Shown: positions 37,419 to 50,381 of the stretch, piece after piece
Position numbering within the stretch: the stretch's first letter is position 1
Layout of the letters: each line of letters starts with the position of its first letter
Assembly (NCBI GenBank): GCA_949316495.1
Contig: OX439000.1
Location: forward strand, 66,389,070 to 66,453,069
Length of the DNA: 64,000 nt
Direction: 5' to 3'
Source: Amphiduros pacificus
Taxonomy: Eukaryota; Annelida; Polychaeta; Phyllodocida; Hesionidae
Notes under the pieces: model-generated
Database searches by the model: none
The model's input: the letters and a program-made list of their open reading frames with translations, nothing else
Told to the model about the DNA's origin: nothing
Program-made: the position numbers and the translations under genes

Positions 37419-39396
37419 TATAATCTCCACAGTCTCACGGGACCCCAATCTGTATGATTTGTCCATTTAATGAAATTGCAGATTATTCTGAAGGGGCAAT
37501 TTATTTAAAGAAATCTTTCATGGTAAGAGCAGACTAAATGCACTTAGAAGTGTGAATTGCATAAGACTGCCGGATTTGCTCTATGACCCTATGAATGCCG
37601 GATCAGGAGCCCCTATCCCATGATCACTGACCCTCCATTCAACACTGGCCTGGTATTATGCCTCCTTCATGCACCCCCACGCACATCAAAATACACTGGA
37701 CTTAACAGATCACCACCACTCCCTATAACAAGCTTAACTCTTTCCAATGGAAATAACCAATCCACAATATTTCATCAACTTAAGTTATCAAACAATGAAA
37801 AACACTGGTCACTGTGAATACACAAGTCTCAGTTTGAAATAATGCCCTTGTGTGAACAGAAGTGAGTAGATTATCTTTATTACGACCTTACTGTTACCAT
37901 AGATGTTTTCTTTTGATGGATATTTAAGGATATTGCATCCGTGTTCATGTTATCTAAAGAAGTTCTTGAATAATACCGTCCCAAAAGACTATGTAGCCAG
38001 CAGTGTGATCTCAGTGGCAATACTTTCTCTGCATATTGATTCCCAGATCATGCTCTGCTCGCACAGTTTGTCGTCTACACCCTTGTGGCAAATGCTGCTC
38101 CTTTAATACCAAGAAGCAATTCCATATGTAAATTTTTTCATTACCTCGACATTTGTCTCCATTATTCAAGCCAATAAACATCAAATAATGAGGAAAGGGT
38201 GTGTGTCATGAAGGTGCATATGTCCTGACCTGCTTAGCAGAAGGTGGCATATTAATAGAGGCAAACTATGGCATTATGAGGCTGTATAAATCCACCTGGC
38301 CTACTCAATTTACCACTATATCATGTAACTGATGTCACAAATTGTGTTTAATGAACCAGCAGTGGGAATATAGGCACCTACTTTGTTGCTCACTTTGAAT
38401 AACCCTTCTGAGTTGCATGAGATATTGATGGAGAAAGTGTAACATTTATTTCCACCAGGTGTCGTGCTTGCATTCAGTAACAGGCAAATTGTGGATAAAA
38501 GCTATTAATCAATAGGGAATCTATGACCATGTGAAGGAAAGCTTTGTTCCGAAGACACTAAGGGGGATAAGTTACAGTTAATACTGAAAAGTGCTTACGA
38601 GTATTTGTTCTATGATATAAGATTTCTGCCCATTTTTTTTCAATTAAATCTCTGTGTGGAAAGTTAGAGTCCGATGTCTACTCCTGCAAGTAGTACCTCG
38701 GATAAGGCTGTGTGAGTTCAATGAGTTCAATGAGTATATGAACATAATGTAATATGAAATAGCAGAAAAAAATTGATTGAATGCAAAAGTTTTTGGGAAT
38801 AAATATTGGGCTGAAGGTGTTGAAAATATATTTGATTATCTGTGTGGACACAAGATACATGTATTTCATTTATCACTTTTGGACAAGTTTGTTTGACTTC
38901 ACGATCAATATTACTCTTTCCTCAAAACTTTCCTCAAATCTAAACATCGTATTTGCACAACCCATGACGACTGTCCTCACCACATCATTGTATTATTAAT
39001 ACTGCCCATTACAACTGTCACTCATAATTTACTCTGTCGGTGAAACTTCAATTCTTTACTCAAAATTAAAAGTACTTCTAAAGCATGAAGCTAATGTCTC
39101 CTAATTTGATAAAATGACAACCTATCTTGAACAAAATATCTGTTATATTGTCGAAACGGATCCTCTTTAACACAGATCTCATTTTCAACTTCAAAAGTAT
39201 TCATGATTACAAAATAGAGATTCTATACATAAACTCTCTTTAATTACAAGTTTAATGTTATAGAAGTAGACTTGAAGGTAAAATGAGTATTACAATGGAT
39301 ATTGATAATGACTTATTATCTTCATAATTAAACTGAGAGATTCTTTTGTTTTGAATCTGTCTCGGATAACAATGATGATTTACCTATTAAATATTA
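37418..39396. other. Unannotated AT-rich stretch
   Basis: No supported gene, RNA or repeat. Confidence 0.5.
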
Positions 39397-39412
39397 TTTC
39401 CTTTCTTTTCAG

Positions 39413-39449
39413 GTGATAAATGAAACTGGAGAGAAGGTGTGAATTTCCA
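39413..39449 (+). other. Candidate 37-bp micro-exon
   Basis: The segment is preceded by an excellent acceptor (TTTCCTTTCTTTTCAG, ending 39412) and followed by a consensus donor (GTAAGT, 39450-39455). Of its frames, one stops after VINETGEKV and another meets a stop early. The third contains an ATG at 39420 that opens MKLERRCEFP up to the donor, in phase 0. It could be a tiny first-coding or non-coding exon. Because the acceptor abuts GTGATA, it could also be a recursive-splice exon. No other exon of a host gene is identified nearby, so this rests only on splice-site quality. Confidence 0.3.
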
Positions 39450-39455
39450 GTAAGT

Positions 39456-40611
39456 TCTTTACTTATCCATAAATATCCAAATCAAAGTACATCATCAGAC
39501 ACTATGTTTCATTCAAAGGCTACTCCAATATCATTTTGGACCCAACTCAAATTCATATCTCTAATTTGATTGCCTCTCAGTTATCTATGTAAAACAAAAG
39601 GTATAAAGCATTATTATCTCTAGGAAAGTATCATATTTTTAAAGTCTTGGAATATCTTAGAGTAATCCAATATGCCTTCTTGGATTTTGTTTGAAACATT
39701 GTATATACACGTAGTGAATTTCGTCATTCTATAACATAGTAAATGGGAGATAGTTTAAGATTTGTAAAGAAGAAAATCACAAGAGATATGGGAAAGCGAC
39801 AGCAGTGACAAGCAAGAATCCCTCAACTTCTTTCTTTGATGGCTCTTAGCTGAAATCAAGGGAATTAACTTTGTTGCGGCTTGATGAAAGACTTCACTGC
39901 ACATATTATCCAGTGTTCATATTAAGTTTTGATAAAGTAAAACTTGCTTGGAGGAAGCATTCTACCCTGGGACATCTCTTGTTTGTAACAAATCATGGTG
40001 TTATATTTTGATATTTCAATTGTGATTTGTTCATGACGTTAAGAAAAAGTATGAGACATGCCACAATAATTAGCCCCATATTAAAAGGTTACACATGAGC
40101 TCAAGGGCATTCATTTGGTTTATTGACAAGGACTAAGCCTACACAATTTTAATATTCTCCTTGATTAAATTTAATTATTAAAATTGTTATTTAATATTAC
40201 TGAATTTTGTTATATTATGTATTCTGAATTCATTATTTGAGTAAAGGCTGCAATAATATCTTTGAAACCATGTACTAAATACCTTGGAAACTATATAGCC
40301 TTTTCTTGGGATTATGTATAAAAGCATTTCATCGAAAAAACTGTTTTTATAATCAAGCTAATATAGTTATTTCTCTTAATATTATTGACAAACAAATCAT
40401 GGTTCGAAAGTCTGTAGGTATTTTGTTTGATTAATATAGATATATTATATATATTGCTCAAATAAATTTGAATATTAAATCTGTTATTTGATATCTATGA
40501 ATTATGGTCTATGGAGATGTGTAATGATATTTTAATAATCTCCATAATAGTTAAGGCTGTAATAATATGATTATTTGGTATAAAACTACCATAAATATCT
40601 GTCAAGGTGGA
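39456..40611. other. Unannotated AT-rich stretch
   Basis: Very AT-rich, with no supported feature. Confidence 0.5.
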
Positions 40612-41050
40612 TTGGTCAGAAGCTGTCATTTATTAAACTTATGCCAACTTATTATGAATGGGTTTTGATAAATTGTGATAAGCTGTCAGGTACCATATTC
40701 ATGCCAACTTATCATAAGTGGTCAGGAGCTGTCAGGTACCATATCCATGGCAACTTATCATAAGTGGTCAGGAGCTGTCAGGTACCATATCCATGGCAAC
40801 TTATCATAAGTGGTCAGGAGCTGTCAAGTACCATATCCATGGCAACTTCTCATAAGTGAGATTGATAAAGTGCCATCAGGTACTATATGCATGCCAATTT
40901 ATCAAATGTGGAATTGTAGAGAAGCTGTCAGGTACAATCAATATCCATGCCAACTTATCATAAGTGGTCAGGAGCTGTCAGGTACCATATCCATGGCAAC
41001 TTATTATAAATGGGATTGGTCCAAAGCTGTCAGGTAAACATGACTTATCA
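40612..41050. repeat. 46-bp minisatellite with variable spacing, about 9 copies
   Basis: GCTGTCAGGTACCATATCCA, then TGGCAACTTATCATAAGTGG, repeats. The GCTGTCA anchors (40622, 40682, 40728, 40774, 40820, a degenerate one near 40870, 40924, 40974, 41026) give three exact 46-bp periods in the centre and 48-60 bp at the edges. The centre is homogeneous and the edges decayed. Confidence 0.9.
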
Positions 41051-42915
41051 TAAAGGCTGATGTGACCACTTCAAACCGAAACAGGAAAACACACCATAAA
41101 GACATATGTCTGACTATGTCAACAAAATTCTCAGATAAAGACATTTTCTAGACTAAAATGAATGCAGTTCACATAGGGGTCTTCCCCTTATTCTGACTGC
41201 CAAAGCCTAATGTCATGGTGCAAAAAGTCTCACAAAATATGGTGTTTTTGTTGTTGAGTTTTGCTCCTGGTAGATGATGTATATAAAAGTTTCCATTTGG
41301 TTGCTTTTACAGCCACACACAGAATAGAGATGACAGGAAAAGCCAATGATACATATGCAACATAATACAACCCATTACTACTCTCCGTGGTCTTCATGTT
41401 TCTTGCCTTTTTTCATAGGAAACTTTTAGCTTCCTCTATCACTGCTTAAAATCTGACATGAAAGGCACAGTCTTTAAAGTTTGAAGCTGTGACCTTTTGT
41501 CCATATATGGTCATCTGGGAAAAGTAAGCTTGTTTAAAATTTATCTCTATAATCTCATTCTGTTTGAAATAATACTCAAAGTGAAAATCTCACATTTAAG
41601 TCAATCTATTTTTTTCACTTTCTCTTGTGTAATTTTCCCTGTGGCACAAGAATCCGCCATAAATGTGAAAGTTTGTTTTGCAATCTCTGTATTTTGTGAA
41701 TTGAAAGAATATGTGAAACATTTAATTTTATTATCATGCTTTACAATGTATTTTCCTTTATTTCTCTCTTGGAAATTGTTTTCACAGCTACAAGTTCGTG
41801 AACATCTAACACATCTCCGAATAAATCATCAAAGAAATGAGTATAATTATCGATATTAACTGTTTGCACGTGGTTAGTTTCCCATGAAGGTTATTCAAGG
41901 CTATGAATCAATACTACAGACCAAATATAACTATTAGCAGCCTGACTAACATTTACGCTCTTAAGGCTGCAGAAAAACATCTATGCTTCAGGGATATAAA
42001 CTAGTGGAACATGTTTTAACATGCTCTAACATACATGTAGCTATATTTCTGTAATTAAGAGCATATTTGTACATAACAAAATATCTAATTTCCATGTTAA
42101 TTACTGACATTGGGAATTTGAAAAGCTAAGATGGAACCGACGTTGTTTGATCGATTTAATGTCAATTCTCTTCTGATGTATACAGCAGTACTATAGTTTA
42201 AATAAAGTAATACTACATATAGACATATGGATTAGAGCAAACCTATACTTATCATTTTGTAGGTAGCTCATGATTATTGATACCTTGAAAATGACAAAAA
42301 ACTAGCATCAGATTGAAACTCCACTGTTGCAGAAAACATATTTTCATGATATAGATAATGTAATGTCCCAATAAAAGATTGTATATGCATTCTTATATCA
42401 AAAGATGCTGTAATGTGAAATATCTCAGAAAAGATGTTTTTGAAGTGCACCTTGTGTTCAGATATGGAGATAAGGCAAAGTGAATCACTCAGATTGTTTT
42501 CAGAAAGAGTATGCAGTGATATTATGATATATTCCAACAGGCTCTGTGATTGATTGTCATATATAATGGGCAAGATGGCCCACAGACCTGAGCTAAAGGG
42601 ATGTGATTATTCACACATGTTGAGGTTTGAGTCTGGGCATTTTGTGTGACCTGCCCTTATACAGCTTGCTGACAATTGTTACTTAATTCAGTTGACCTTA
42701 TTGTGTTATAGGCTTACAGACTTACGCATGTGGGAAGATTGACACAGATAGGCTTTTTATGATATACTATTGTTGATTTCATTGAATGTTATGCCTCCTC
42801 TAAATGCCTTTACCTCGAAGTTTCAACTTTAGTCCTTTATTTTGCAACATATTGTCAGTTATACTTTGAAGGAGTTAACATTGACCTAGTTCAAAGAGCC
42901 TTGCACAAGTAAGAG
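41051..42915. other. Unannotated AT-rich stretch
   Basis: Includes a 120-codon plus frame (41497-41859) without recognisable domains and with no supporting splice or promoter context. I do not call it a gene. Confidence 0.5.
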
Positions 42916-42920
42916 GTAGA

Positions 42921-44165
42921 ATAATATAATAATAATAATAATAAAAATTTATATAGCGCTGTATCAGACTATGTCTGCTCTAAGCGCGTCTCGAGATAGT
43001 GCTTCCTGAATAAATATGTCTTTAGTTTTTTCTTGAAGCTGTCTATAGTTTTACAATTTTTCACTTCAAGGGGCAGGGCATTCCAGTTTTTCGGAGCATA
43101 TACCATGAAAGCCCTGTCACCATATGTTTTCATATTCGTCTTGGGTACTATATATTCATTCCTGTTGTTAGATCTAAGTCCCATATCAGATTTCTTATCA
43201 GTTAATAATTGGGCAAGGTATTTAGGGGCAAAGCCATTTTGCACCTTCCATGTCAATAGAGAAATTTTAAAGTCAATCCTCGCCTCAACCGGCAACCAAT
43301 GAAGGTCCATAAGCTTTTGTGTAATGTGATCCCTCTTTCTGAGTCTACCTACTACTCTTGCTGCAGCATTCTGTAACTTTTGCAGTTTTGCAATTTCACA
43401 CCTTGGTAAACCTGCTAATAGTGAATTTCCATAGTCAATGGTAGAAGTGACAAAACAGTGAGCAAGAGTGTTTGCTGTTTTCTCATCTAAACAGTTTCTG
43501 ATGTTTGCCAAATTTTTAACATGAAAATAGCCATTTTTACACATTCTTTTAATTTGCGATTTCATAGATAACTCCTGATCTAGGATAACCCCAAGATCCT
43601 TAACGGTTTTTGATCTAGAGATATTAGTATCACCTACTAAGATTTCATTAGGTACATTGTCATTTCTGAAATCACAGCTTTTACCACATAAAAGCATTTC
43701 TGTTTTCATCATTAATCTTCATCTTATTTTCTATCAGAAATTTTCTAATTAATTCGATACATTTTTCCATCTCTCTACAAGATCTATTTCTACTTTCTTC
43801 AGATTTGGGGTCAATTGTAATATATAACTGCGTATCATCAGCATAGATGTGATGTTTGAGGCCAAAATCACCAACAATGTCAGACAGAGGTTCCATATAT
43901 GCTGTGAACAGCAGTGGCCCCAGCACTGAGCCCTGAGGAACCCCATACCTAATATTCATATTTTCAGATCTTTTACCATCAATTGTTACACATTGTTTTC
44001 TATTTGCTAGATATGACCGGAACCACTGTAGGGCCGTGCCACTAATACCACATCTTTTTTCCAGTCTATTCAATAATATTTCATGATCAATGGTATCAAA
44101 TGCAGCCGATAAATCAAGTAATACTAACATTACCGTTTTACCACTATCGATATACATATGCATGT
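42921..44165 (-). mobile_element. 5'-truncated CR1/L2-like LINE (reverse transcriptase and C-terminus)
   Basis: A non-LTR retrotransposon fragment that would encode the reverse transcriptase used for target-primed insertion. The minus-strand frame ending at 43681 shows, in order, LLDLSAAFDTIDH (palm, about residues 23-35), WFRSYL (55-60), GVPQGSVLGPLLF (82-94) and YADD (115-118, bases 43834-43845, the catalytic aspartates). The next frame, 43712-42969, continues with MLLCGK, VKDLGVILD, IDYGNSLLAGLP, KLQNAAARVV, LHWLPVEARIDFK, APKNWNALPLEV and KLKTYLFRK, the usual C-terminal region of CR1/L2 elements. The two frames are offset at about 43700, apparently by loss of one A in GATGAAAACA. The endonuclease and upstream parts are absent, as in typical 5' truncation. 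The 3' end has TATATAGCGCTG and an (ATT)n tail (42921-42942). CTACCT occurs just outside both ends and may be a short duplication. Clade placement is by motif, not phylogeny. Confidence 0.92.
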
Positions 44166-47073
44166 CATGGTGAGGCACAGGTAGCAAATCTTCTTATATG
44201 GAAACAAAAAGAAATCTGTGAAAGACTAATTTTCCCTTTGCCCATTTTATTAAGAGGGCAAAGTTGATAAAATGTTGTTGTAGTTGATAGAATGTGATTT
44301 ATTCCCAGCTAGGGTGATGTTGAAATGATGTGAGATGATTTCTTAGTGCGGACTGTGCAAGACAATATTTCCAAGCAATGTAACAGAAAGTGTCCCACGG
44401 GTCTTATTATATCCATTCAACTTCACTCATGGCAAGATTGCTCACTCAATATTCTTTTTGAATCCACATTTCAGCACAGACATGGACTGCACTGATACTG
44501 CAGGCCTTGATATTAGTGTTTGCCTTTATTTTAGCCTCTGGGCAAGTACAGGCCAGTAAGTTACTAAATTAACGAGACCGATCGAGCCAGTAGCAAATAT
44601 AATATAAAATAAAATAAGTATCTGGCTGTTTCAAATACGTGCAAATACGACACACTACCATTACATGCCTGGCCACCATTTTGGTCGCTTTCACAAGTGA
44701 AAGGGATCCATTATTGCACAACGTTTTAACGTTTCAAAGAATATGTTGGCAAAGAATGCACTGCAGTTGCACTCATGCTGTATGCTGCCAAAAATAACAA
44801 ATTTTCCTCATTACTTTCACTCTCCATAATGGAGGCCTTGTATTGTGTGTACATATTTTATACATTGATTAATTCACATTTTCTTACATTTGTTGACATT
44901 TGAAATTCATTATATGATGGAGGATTACTGTAAACATGTGGAAGAATATTTGAGATGTATGTAAAGGCAAAGAATAACTACTATGCTGAGGGAAAATGAA
45001 TAACATCAGAAATGATGCTGACTAAAATTTTGCACTTTCAAAATATATAATTATCTTCATCAAATATCTGGGTTAGCCATTTGAGCCAGTGAGAATTTAG
45101 ATTCCCTCATAACCATAATATTGGAGCCTGTACTTCATGTGGTGACAGTTCATTAATCCTGAATGTACACCTGTGCATAACCTTGGGTCGGGTATTAAGT
45201 CCATCAGATCAGCATATCATTATTCCAAAATAATATTCTTTAATATTTCTACTGTGCACCCAATCAGTTGCCACAGTGTTTCCTGTATGTTTGCTTCCAT
45301 CTTGAATGTGGGGTCAAACTCAGCAAATCATGTGTCAACTAGCTGTGAGTCATACAACATCAAAAGCCATGTGGATGTCCCAGTGTGGCTGGGAATGGAG
45401 AAAATATTATCTTAATGCACACACCTTCAGGACATTTTGAAACGTTTTAAATTGAAATGTTCTTTACCCCTAAAGGAGCCAATGACATGTTGTGGTATTT
45501 AAGCTGATTAACTTGTCAATACTGTCTTCCCACCATGACAACTGAATAATGCTTGTCACTTGATTTTCATCAGTATTTCCATCATCCAAATTGTCAGTCA
45601 GAGATTTTTACATTTCTATCTATGATATAATTATTCTTTTTTTTTCTTTCTTTCTTTATTTCTTACCTTGAGATTCTATAAATGTGTTACATTCATGGTA
45701 TAAGTTTACATAAAAATCCCAGATGAGAAAGAAACCTTCTTGATAATTAAGCTTTTGTTTCAGATATTCCACTTCTTTTACGATGTCAAGCTGCAAACTT
45801 GCTGACTGGTGCATCTTAAAGATATTTGCTTGTCAGTTTGAATTATAAATCATCTGACAATAGGCTTCTTATTATAAACTGCTTATTATGAAAAAAAAAC
45901 TCTATTTCTAACTCATCATAATTGTTTGACAATCAAGATGTAAACTTTATACTATGTATCCAATTACTTTTAATTGCTTAAATCATTACATAGACTTATC
46001 TGGGGAATGCAGATCTGCCCAAGAATTAAACTCCAAAATGAGGATTTTATCAGATCGTCATTAACAATGCAATGGCAATATTTCAAATATTTATAATTAG
46101 CTACTGAGCTTATGAATAGCATTTTTTTCAACAAAAAATATGTGTTGATAATATGAGAAATAGGGAAATGACCAATACACAATGACTCCCCAATACACTC
46201 CCCGTCTTCAGTCCTACTTTGCATAAAGCGGTCCCTCATTCTGTAGAAAAATTGAATCTGGCCCCCAAAGTCGGTCTGACTCGGGGGGCCATGTCGGTAA
46301 CTTATGCGCCAGTCTGTCTGAAGTATTTTCAAACCTTGTCCCTTAGCAACAGACTAAGACTTTAATTTAATACAGACATTTAATATGTAGATTACAAAGT
46401 ACGACGTTCAATAAAAAAATACACACTACACAACTCACTGCAAGACACAAATGAAAGTTACTAGAAGATGAGACATAATCTTCTGTGCATCACTTATTAA
46501 GCTTAAAATATTTGATATAAACCCCATTTATCTTGCATAAATACAGAAGGATCTGATACCACTGCAACCAATGAATAAAAAATCAGCAGCATCTCTCTAC
46601 TCAGAACCCTGAGTATTGCAAATCAATTTATAAGAGAACTTCCTTTGAAGTGTTTTATTTTTGGTCTAAATCGATCTTTTACATAGAATTAAAACAACAA
46701 ATTATATCTGAGTTATTTATTGTATGATTTAACAACTCAGCTCATCGGTATCTGTTTTGTTGTGAAATTTTGAGTAAAAAATGATTTTCCTAAAAAGTAT
46801 CATGGTTTCCACCATGTCAAGGTCGAAAGTCAAATCAATAATAACAATGAAAGAAACAAAACCCTCTCTCCAGAGAACAAACCATACAAAGGTGGCTGAT
46901 GACATCAATTCTGCTTCTTCATATATAGTATACAGCAGTTTTTACATAAATTACCTTTTTGAATTGAAAATAGAAAATTGAAGTTATTGTCCACCAGATA
47001 CCAAATAAAAAGTAAAGATTAATCTATCCAATTTGAAAGGTATTTCTCTTGTTATTTTTTTTAATTGTTGCTC
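44166..47073. other. Unannotated AT-rich stretch with one GC hairpin
   Basis: No supported gene in 2.9 kb. GGCCCCC (46260-46266) can pair with GGGGGCC (46284-46290) around a 17-base loop. It sits in the 120-codon minus frame 45970-46332, which I do not recognise. A TTTCTTTCTTTC tract lies near 45645. Confidence 0.45.
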
Positions 47074-47140
47074 TGGCCCAATCCAATTGTATCTTTTTTT
47101 TCACCCCAAATCAAAATATCATTTTCTAAATTCCACTAAG
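47074..47140 (+). repeat. About 70-bp direct repeat, copy 1
   Basis: CCCAATCCAATTGTATCTTT, a T-run, CACCCCAAATCAAAATATCA, then TTTTCTAAATTCCAC matches 47598-47662 with few changes. Confidence 0.75.
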
Positions 47141-47597
47141 ATTTGTCATTGTGATTTTGGATAAAAAAGCAACACTGATGTTTTCTGATATGACATGCAA
47201 AGAAAACAAACATGCTAATCATTGAACATTAAGAAATATTTGTAAAATACATATTAACTTTTACTTGGGATGTTTTAAAACCTTGAATTGTCTTTAGTCC
47301 AATAACAATTTTATAAATCATGGTCCAACAACACATTGAGTCTGTGGTTTTCAGAGAGGTCATTGCTCCATCAGTTTATGTAGTGACCACAGGTGGCACT
47401 GTCATCTGTGGGACCTAAACAGTTACTGTCAGCTGGCATGGACATTAAACCCCCAAGCACAGACACCCTGTCCCAAGCAAGTGATCAACTTGAAAGGAAC
47501 AAGGCTTTTAAATGGCAAGTCTTCTGGTTGTTATTGTTGCTGGTATTATGGGAACAATGGACATGTGTCAGGAATATCTGAAGTGCATGCCTTATGA
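47141..47597. other. Unannotated stretch between the paired repeats
   Basis: AT-rich sequence with a small GC-richer part near 47380-47470 containing ACATTAAACCCCC. No gene supported. Confidence 0.45.
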
Positions 47598-47662
47598 CCC
47601 AATCCCACTCTATCTTTTTTTCACCCACAATCAAAGTATCATATTCTAAATTCTACAAAACT
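47598..47662 (+). repeat. About 70-bp direct repeat, copy 2
   Basis: CCCAATCCCACTCTATCTTT, a T-run, CACCCACAATCAAAGTATCA, then TATTCTAAATTCTAC. It pairs with 47074-47140 about 523 bp away. The flanks of the two copies are unrelated. Confidence 0.75.
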
Positions 47663-47690
47663 TCATTTCTGAATATTAAGGGCCACAGGC

Positions 47691-47868
47691 TGTGGTACCA
47701 GTTCCTCTGTGGTGATCCAATTGTCTTCGGTTCGATTTCTGGTCATTCAAAGATTAAATTCATATTACAATATGAACCGAAGCGCATGCCAGAAGGGTTC
47801 ACCTGTTGTAAATCTGTGACTGGGTGCTTTGTCATGTCAAGGACCTGTGACATGGCAATTCAGTGAGG
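47691..47868 (+). mobile_element. Partial SINE (same family as 11547 and 26874)
   Basis: Read on plus it has GGCCACAGGCTGTGGTACCA, GTTCCTCTGTGGTGATCC, GGTTCGATTTCTGGTC (B-box-like), then CAAGGACCTGTGACATGGCA and ATTCAGTGAGG, all in family order. The A-box part of the head is missing and the 3' third with its tail is absent. The internal spacer carries unrelated sequence. No duplication found. Confidence 0.8.
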
Positions 47869-48546
47869 CTGTTATATTTGTACTATAACTTTATTATATA
47901 ATATTGTGGTGATGATCCCTATCATGTTATATAAAAATCTGATAATAAAAGTCATGAACTTTGCAAATCATATGGAATCAAGTGAAAGACACTAATGGTC
48001 ACCCACACCACTTGCCACATATAACTCAAAGGTCATTACCACCATCAGATGTCTGCAAACCAAATGATAATAATAGGTTTGATCTCGGTCATGTGTCTAT
48101 ATATATAGCATTACTATATATGTAAACTAAAAATACTTATGTACATCCTAAAATTTAAAGAATATTATCCATTCAATGATAAGCGAGCAAAGCCTTTTTA
48201 AAAAGTGAAAACTTTACCTTATGGCTTCAAAAATATTTGTTTGATGGAGTTGAAAATTGTGTTCCAAGAGAAATAAGAAAAAAACGGTGGTTGGGTGGTG
48301 GAACACCCTGAAAATAATATCATTCCCTAGGAAACTTACAAATTTTGCGCCCCCTATTGTTTAATTGCTCATAATATTTGCAAAGAACTACAAGGCATTG
48401 TCCTAGCCCAATGAGCAGGATTATAATATTGTATGGGACACTATTGATTTCCACCATTCCCTTTACTGGATCACAGGCTTTTGGGATTTTTGTACAAGTG
48501 ATCTAAGATTTGGGCAGAAATATTACTTAAGGTAAGGCTAGGTTAA
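47869..48546. other. Unannotated AT-rich stretch
   Basis: No supported feature. Confidence 0.5.
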
Positions 48547-48878
48547 TACCTCAGTCACATTTGCGCCGATTTCAGTAAAGATGCCCGGCCGATGAGTATT
48601 TTTTACAAAATCGGCCGGCAGTTCAGATTGCACCAGGAGATCATCGGCCACAATTGGGCTTCTTTAAGATGTCGGAAGGGTCATCGAGAACTTTTAGCTG
48701 CAACATAAAAGTTGCCGACATTTCACCGATGTCTTATCAGCAAATATCATCTTAAAGTACACGGCAGGGTCCCGGCAGTGTCCCGCAGGCACATCCGTAG
48801 ATTATCTTAGGGCTGCCGGAGGCATCGTGCGGTGAAAATAGGATTATTTTTATTTCATCTGTTCACAGGCCATCGTCA
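48547..48878. mobile_element. Truncated MITE, third copy of the TAA family
   Basis: Starts TACCTCAGTCACATTTGCGC after TAA (48544-48546). It matches, in reverse orientation, the half of the first copy from 4963 back to about 4610, including GCCCGGCCGATG, TCGGCCACAATTGGGC, GATGTCTTATCAGCAAATAT and the GTGAAAATAGGATTATTTTT block. Similarity stops near 48878, so the other half and its inverted end are gone. It is better preserved than the 27.5 kb copy. Confidence 0.85.
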
Positions 48879-49165
48879 AAAGTAAAATTGATAACTTTGT
48901 ACATGGAATAAAAATGATCTCATCCAAGGTTGTGATTTAAGCTTTAGTTCCCTTTAGTTGTATATGAGTAAAGGGGGGAATTGACATTGATTACACAATT
49001 TAAACACTATCATAGCTTTTCAGATTCCCTATGATTACCACACATCACACCACTGTAAATATTACATAAGTGGAGTTCCTATATAAACCCCTGATTTCTG
49101 TTATAAAAATTAGTCTGATACTGAAAATCACGAGCTGATCTGCTGCTGATTCTACAAGCTTACAA
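48879..49165. other. Unannotated short stretch
   Basis: AT-rich, no supported feature. Confidence 0.5.
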
Positions 49166-49240
49166 AGCAAGGCTATATCTGCTACAAAAGTAGGTCTCAT
49201 CATGAAACGACCGAAATAATAATGAAAGTGATGTAAAAAA
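49166..49240 (+). mobile_element. SINE 3' fragment
   Basis: AGCAAGGCTATATCTGCTAC, then AGGTCTCATCATGAAACGAC, CGAAATAATAATGAAAGTGA and TGTAAAA match the 3' part of the SINE at 26874-27193 (on its coding strand) in order, with scattered changes. Head and body are missing. Confidence 0.65.
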
Positions 49241-50381
49241 GTTTGCTAGTGTGGATTTCTTTTAAACATAAGAATGTTGTTTGCAAGAAAAAACATATCT
49301 TAATCAGATATATGAAGCTGCCCTAAATGTTGGGATTGTGGAAATTAAGGTCACCTAATGTTTCTAGCTGTGACACCTTCCCATTATGAACAAAGCTAGA
49401 TGCTTGTCTTTATATTCAAAAGACAGACCAACTCTGTCAAATTGAGCTACATTTTCAGAACTCTCATAAATTAAAACACTTTTCTATACTTTCACAAAAT
49501 AAATAAAATGGAAAATGACATAACACAAAATTTCATCAACAAGTAGTCTTGTGTCTGAATGGCTTAAGGTATCATATCTAATATATCTGGTATAAGGAAA
49601 TTTACCTTTAAAAGAATCATCTTGAAAATTTCAACCTCCACTCTTAGTATGAAATTTAATCTTCAAACCATAATTAGATCAAGTCTTTCATGCTTTGCAA
49701 AGGTTTTTGGGAAGGCAATATTACCTAGTATAGCTTTTATGTATAAGGGTTTGAACAAAAACCTATATAAAATCTAAAGGCCATCAGTAGACAATTATTA
49801 TAACAAGTGGAAATCACATGACTTTGGGTGATAATAAGTTAATATAAAGTAATACATTATTCATACCAAGTACACAAAAATACAATAGTATGAAATAAAC
49901 ATGAAAGGGATCTGCAATTGTCCAACTGTATTTCGTGTGGTGTTTTCGTTTGACCTGTCCATGACTGGTCTATAGCTAGTTGCCTGCATCACCTCATCTC
50001 AACTCATTTGTCACATCAGTGAATGCCAAATAACAAATTATATATCTGAACAAATGTGGGTGGTGTATGAATCACATCTGGATGAAAGTCCTGGCCTCAG
50101 ATAGCTTAAATATGAGGCCACAACATTATGTTGTATGTTTAAAAAGAACCAATATTGCCACTGAATGATCAGGACAGTACTTGGGATAAAAAATGCTGCA
50201 GACTTGTGGTCAAATATAAGAGCAGCAAATCCCCAATGACTCACGTGCATCCCTTATACTTAACCATAGTGCAAGCCTTTCAGAAAACTGCATCACTGAT
50301 AACGAAATTACTGAAAAAGCTAAATAAAACCTCACTGGGGGCAATTATAGCCTGTAGATATTAAGGCAAGAAAGAACCTAT
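49241..50381. other. Unannotated AT-rich stretch
   Basis: No supported feature. Short chance frames only. Confidence 0.5.

Noticed and set aside
41497-41859. 120-codon open frame
   Set aside because: Hydrophobic, AT-rich, no domain, no splice or start context, and near the length expected by chance.
45970-46332. 120-codon minus frame with a GC-rich start
   Set aside because: No recognisable domain. The GC-rich part is explained by a small hairpin sequence.
47387-47399. A third CTCF-like core, CAGGTGGCAC
   Set aside because: Only the inner half of the motif fits.
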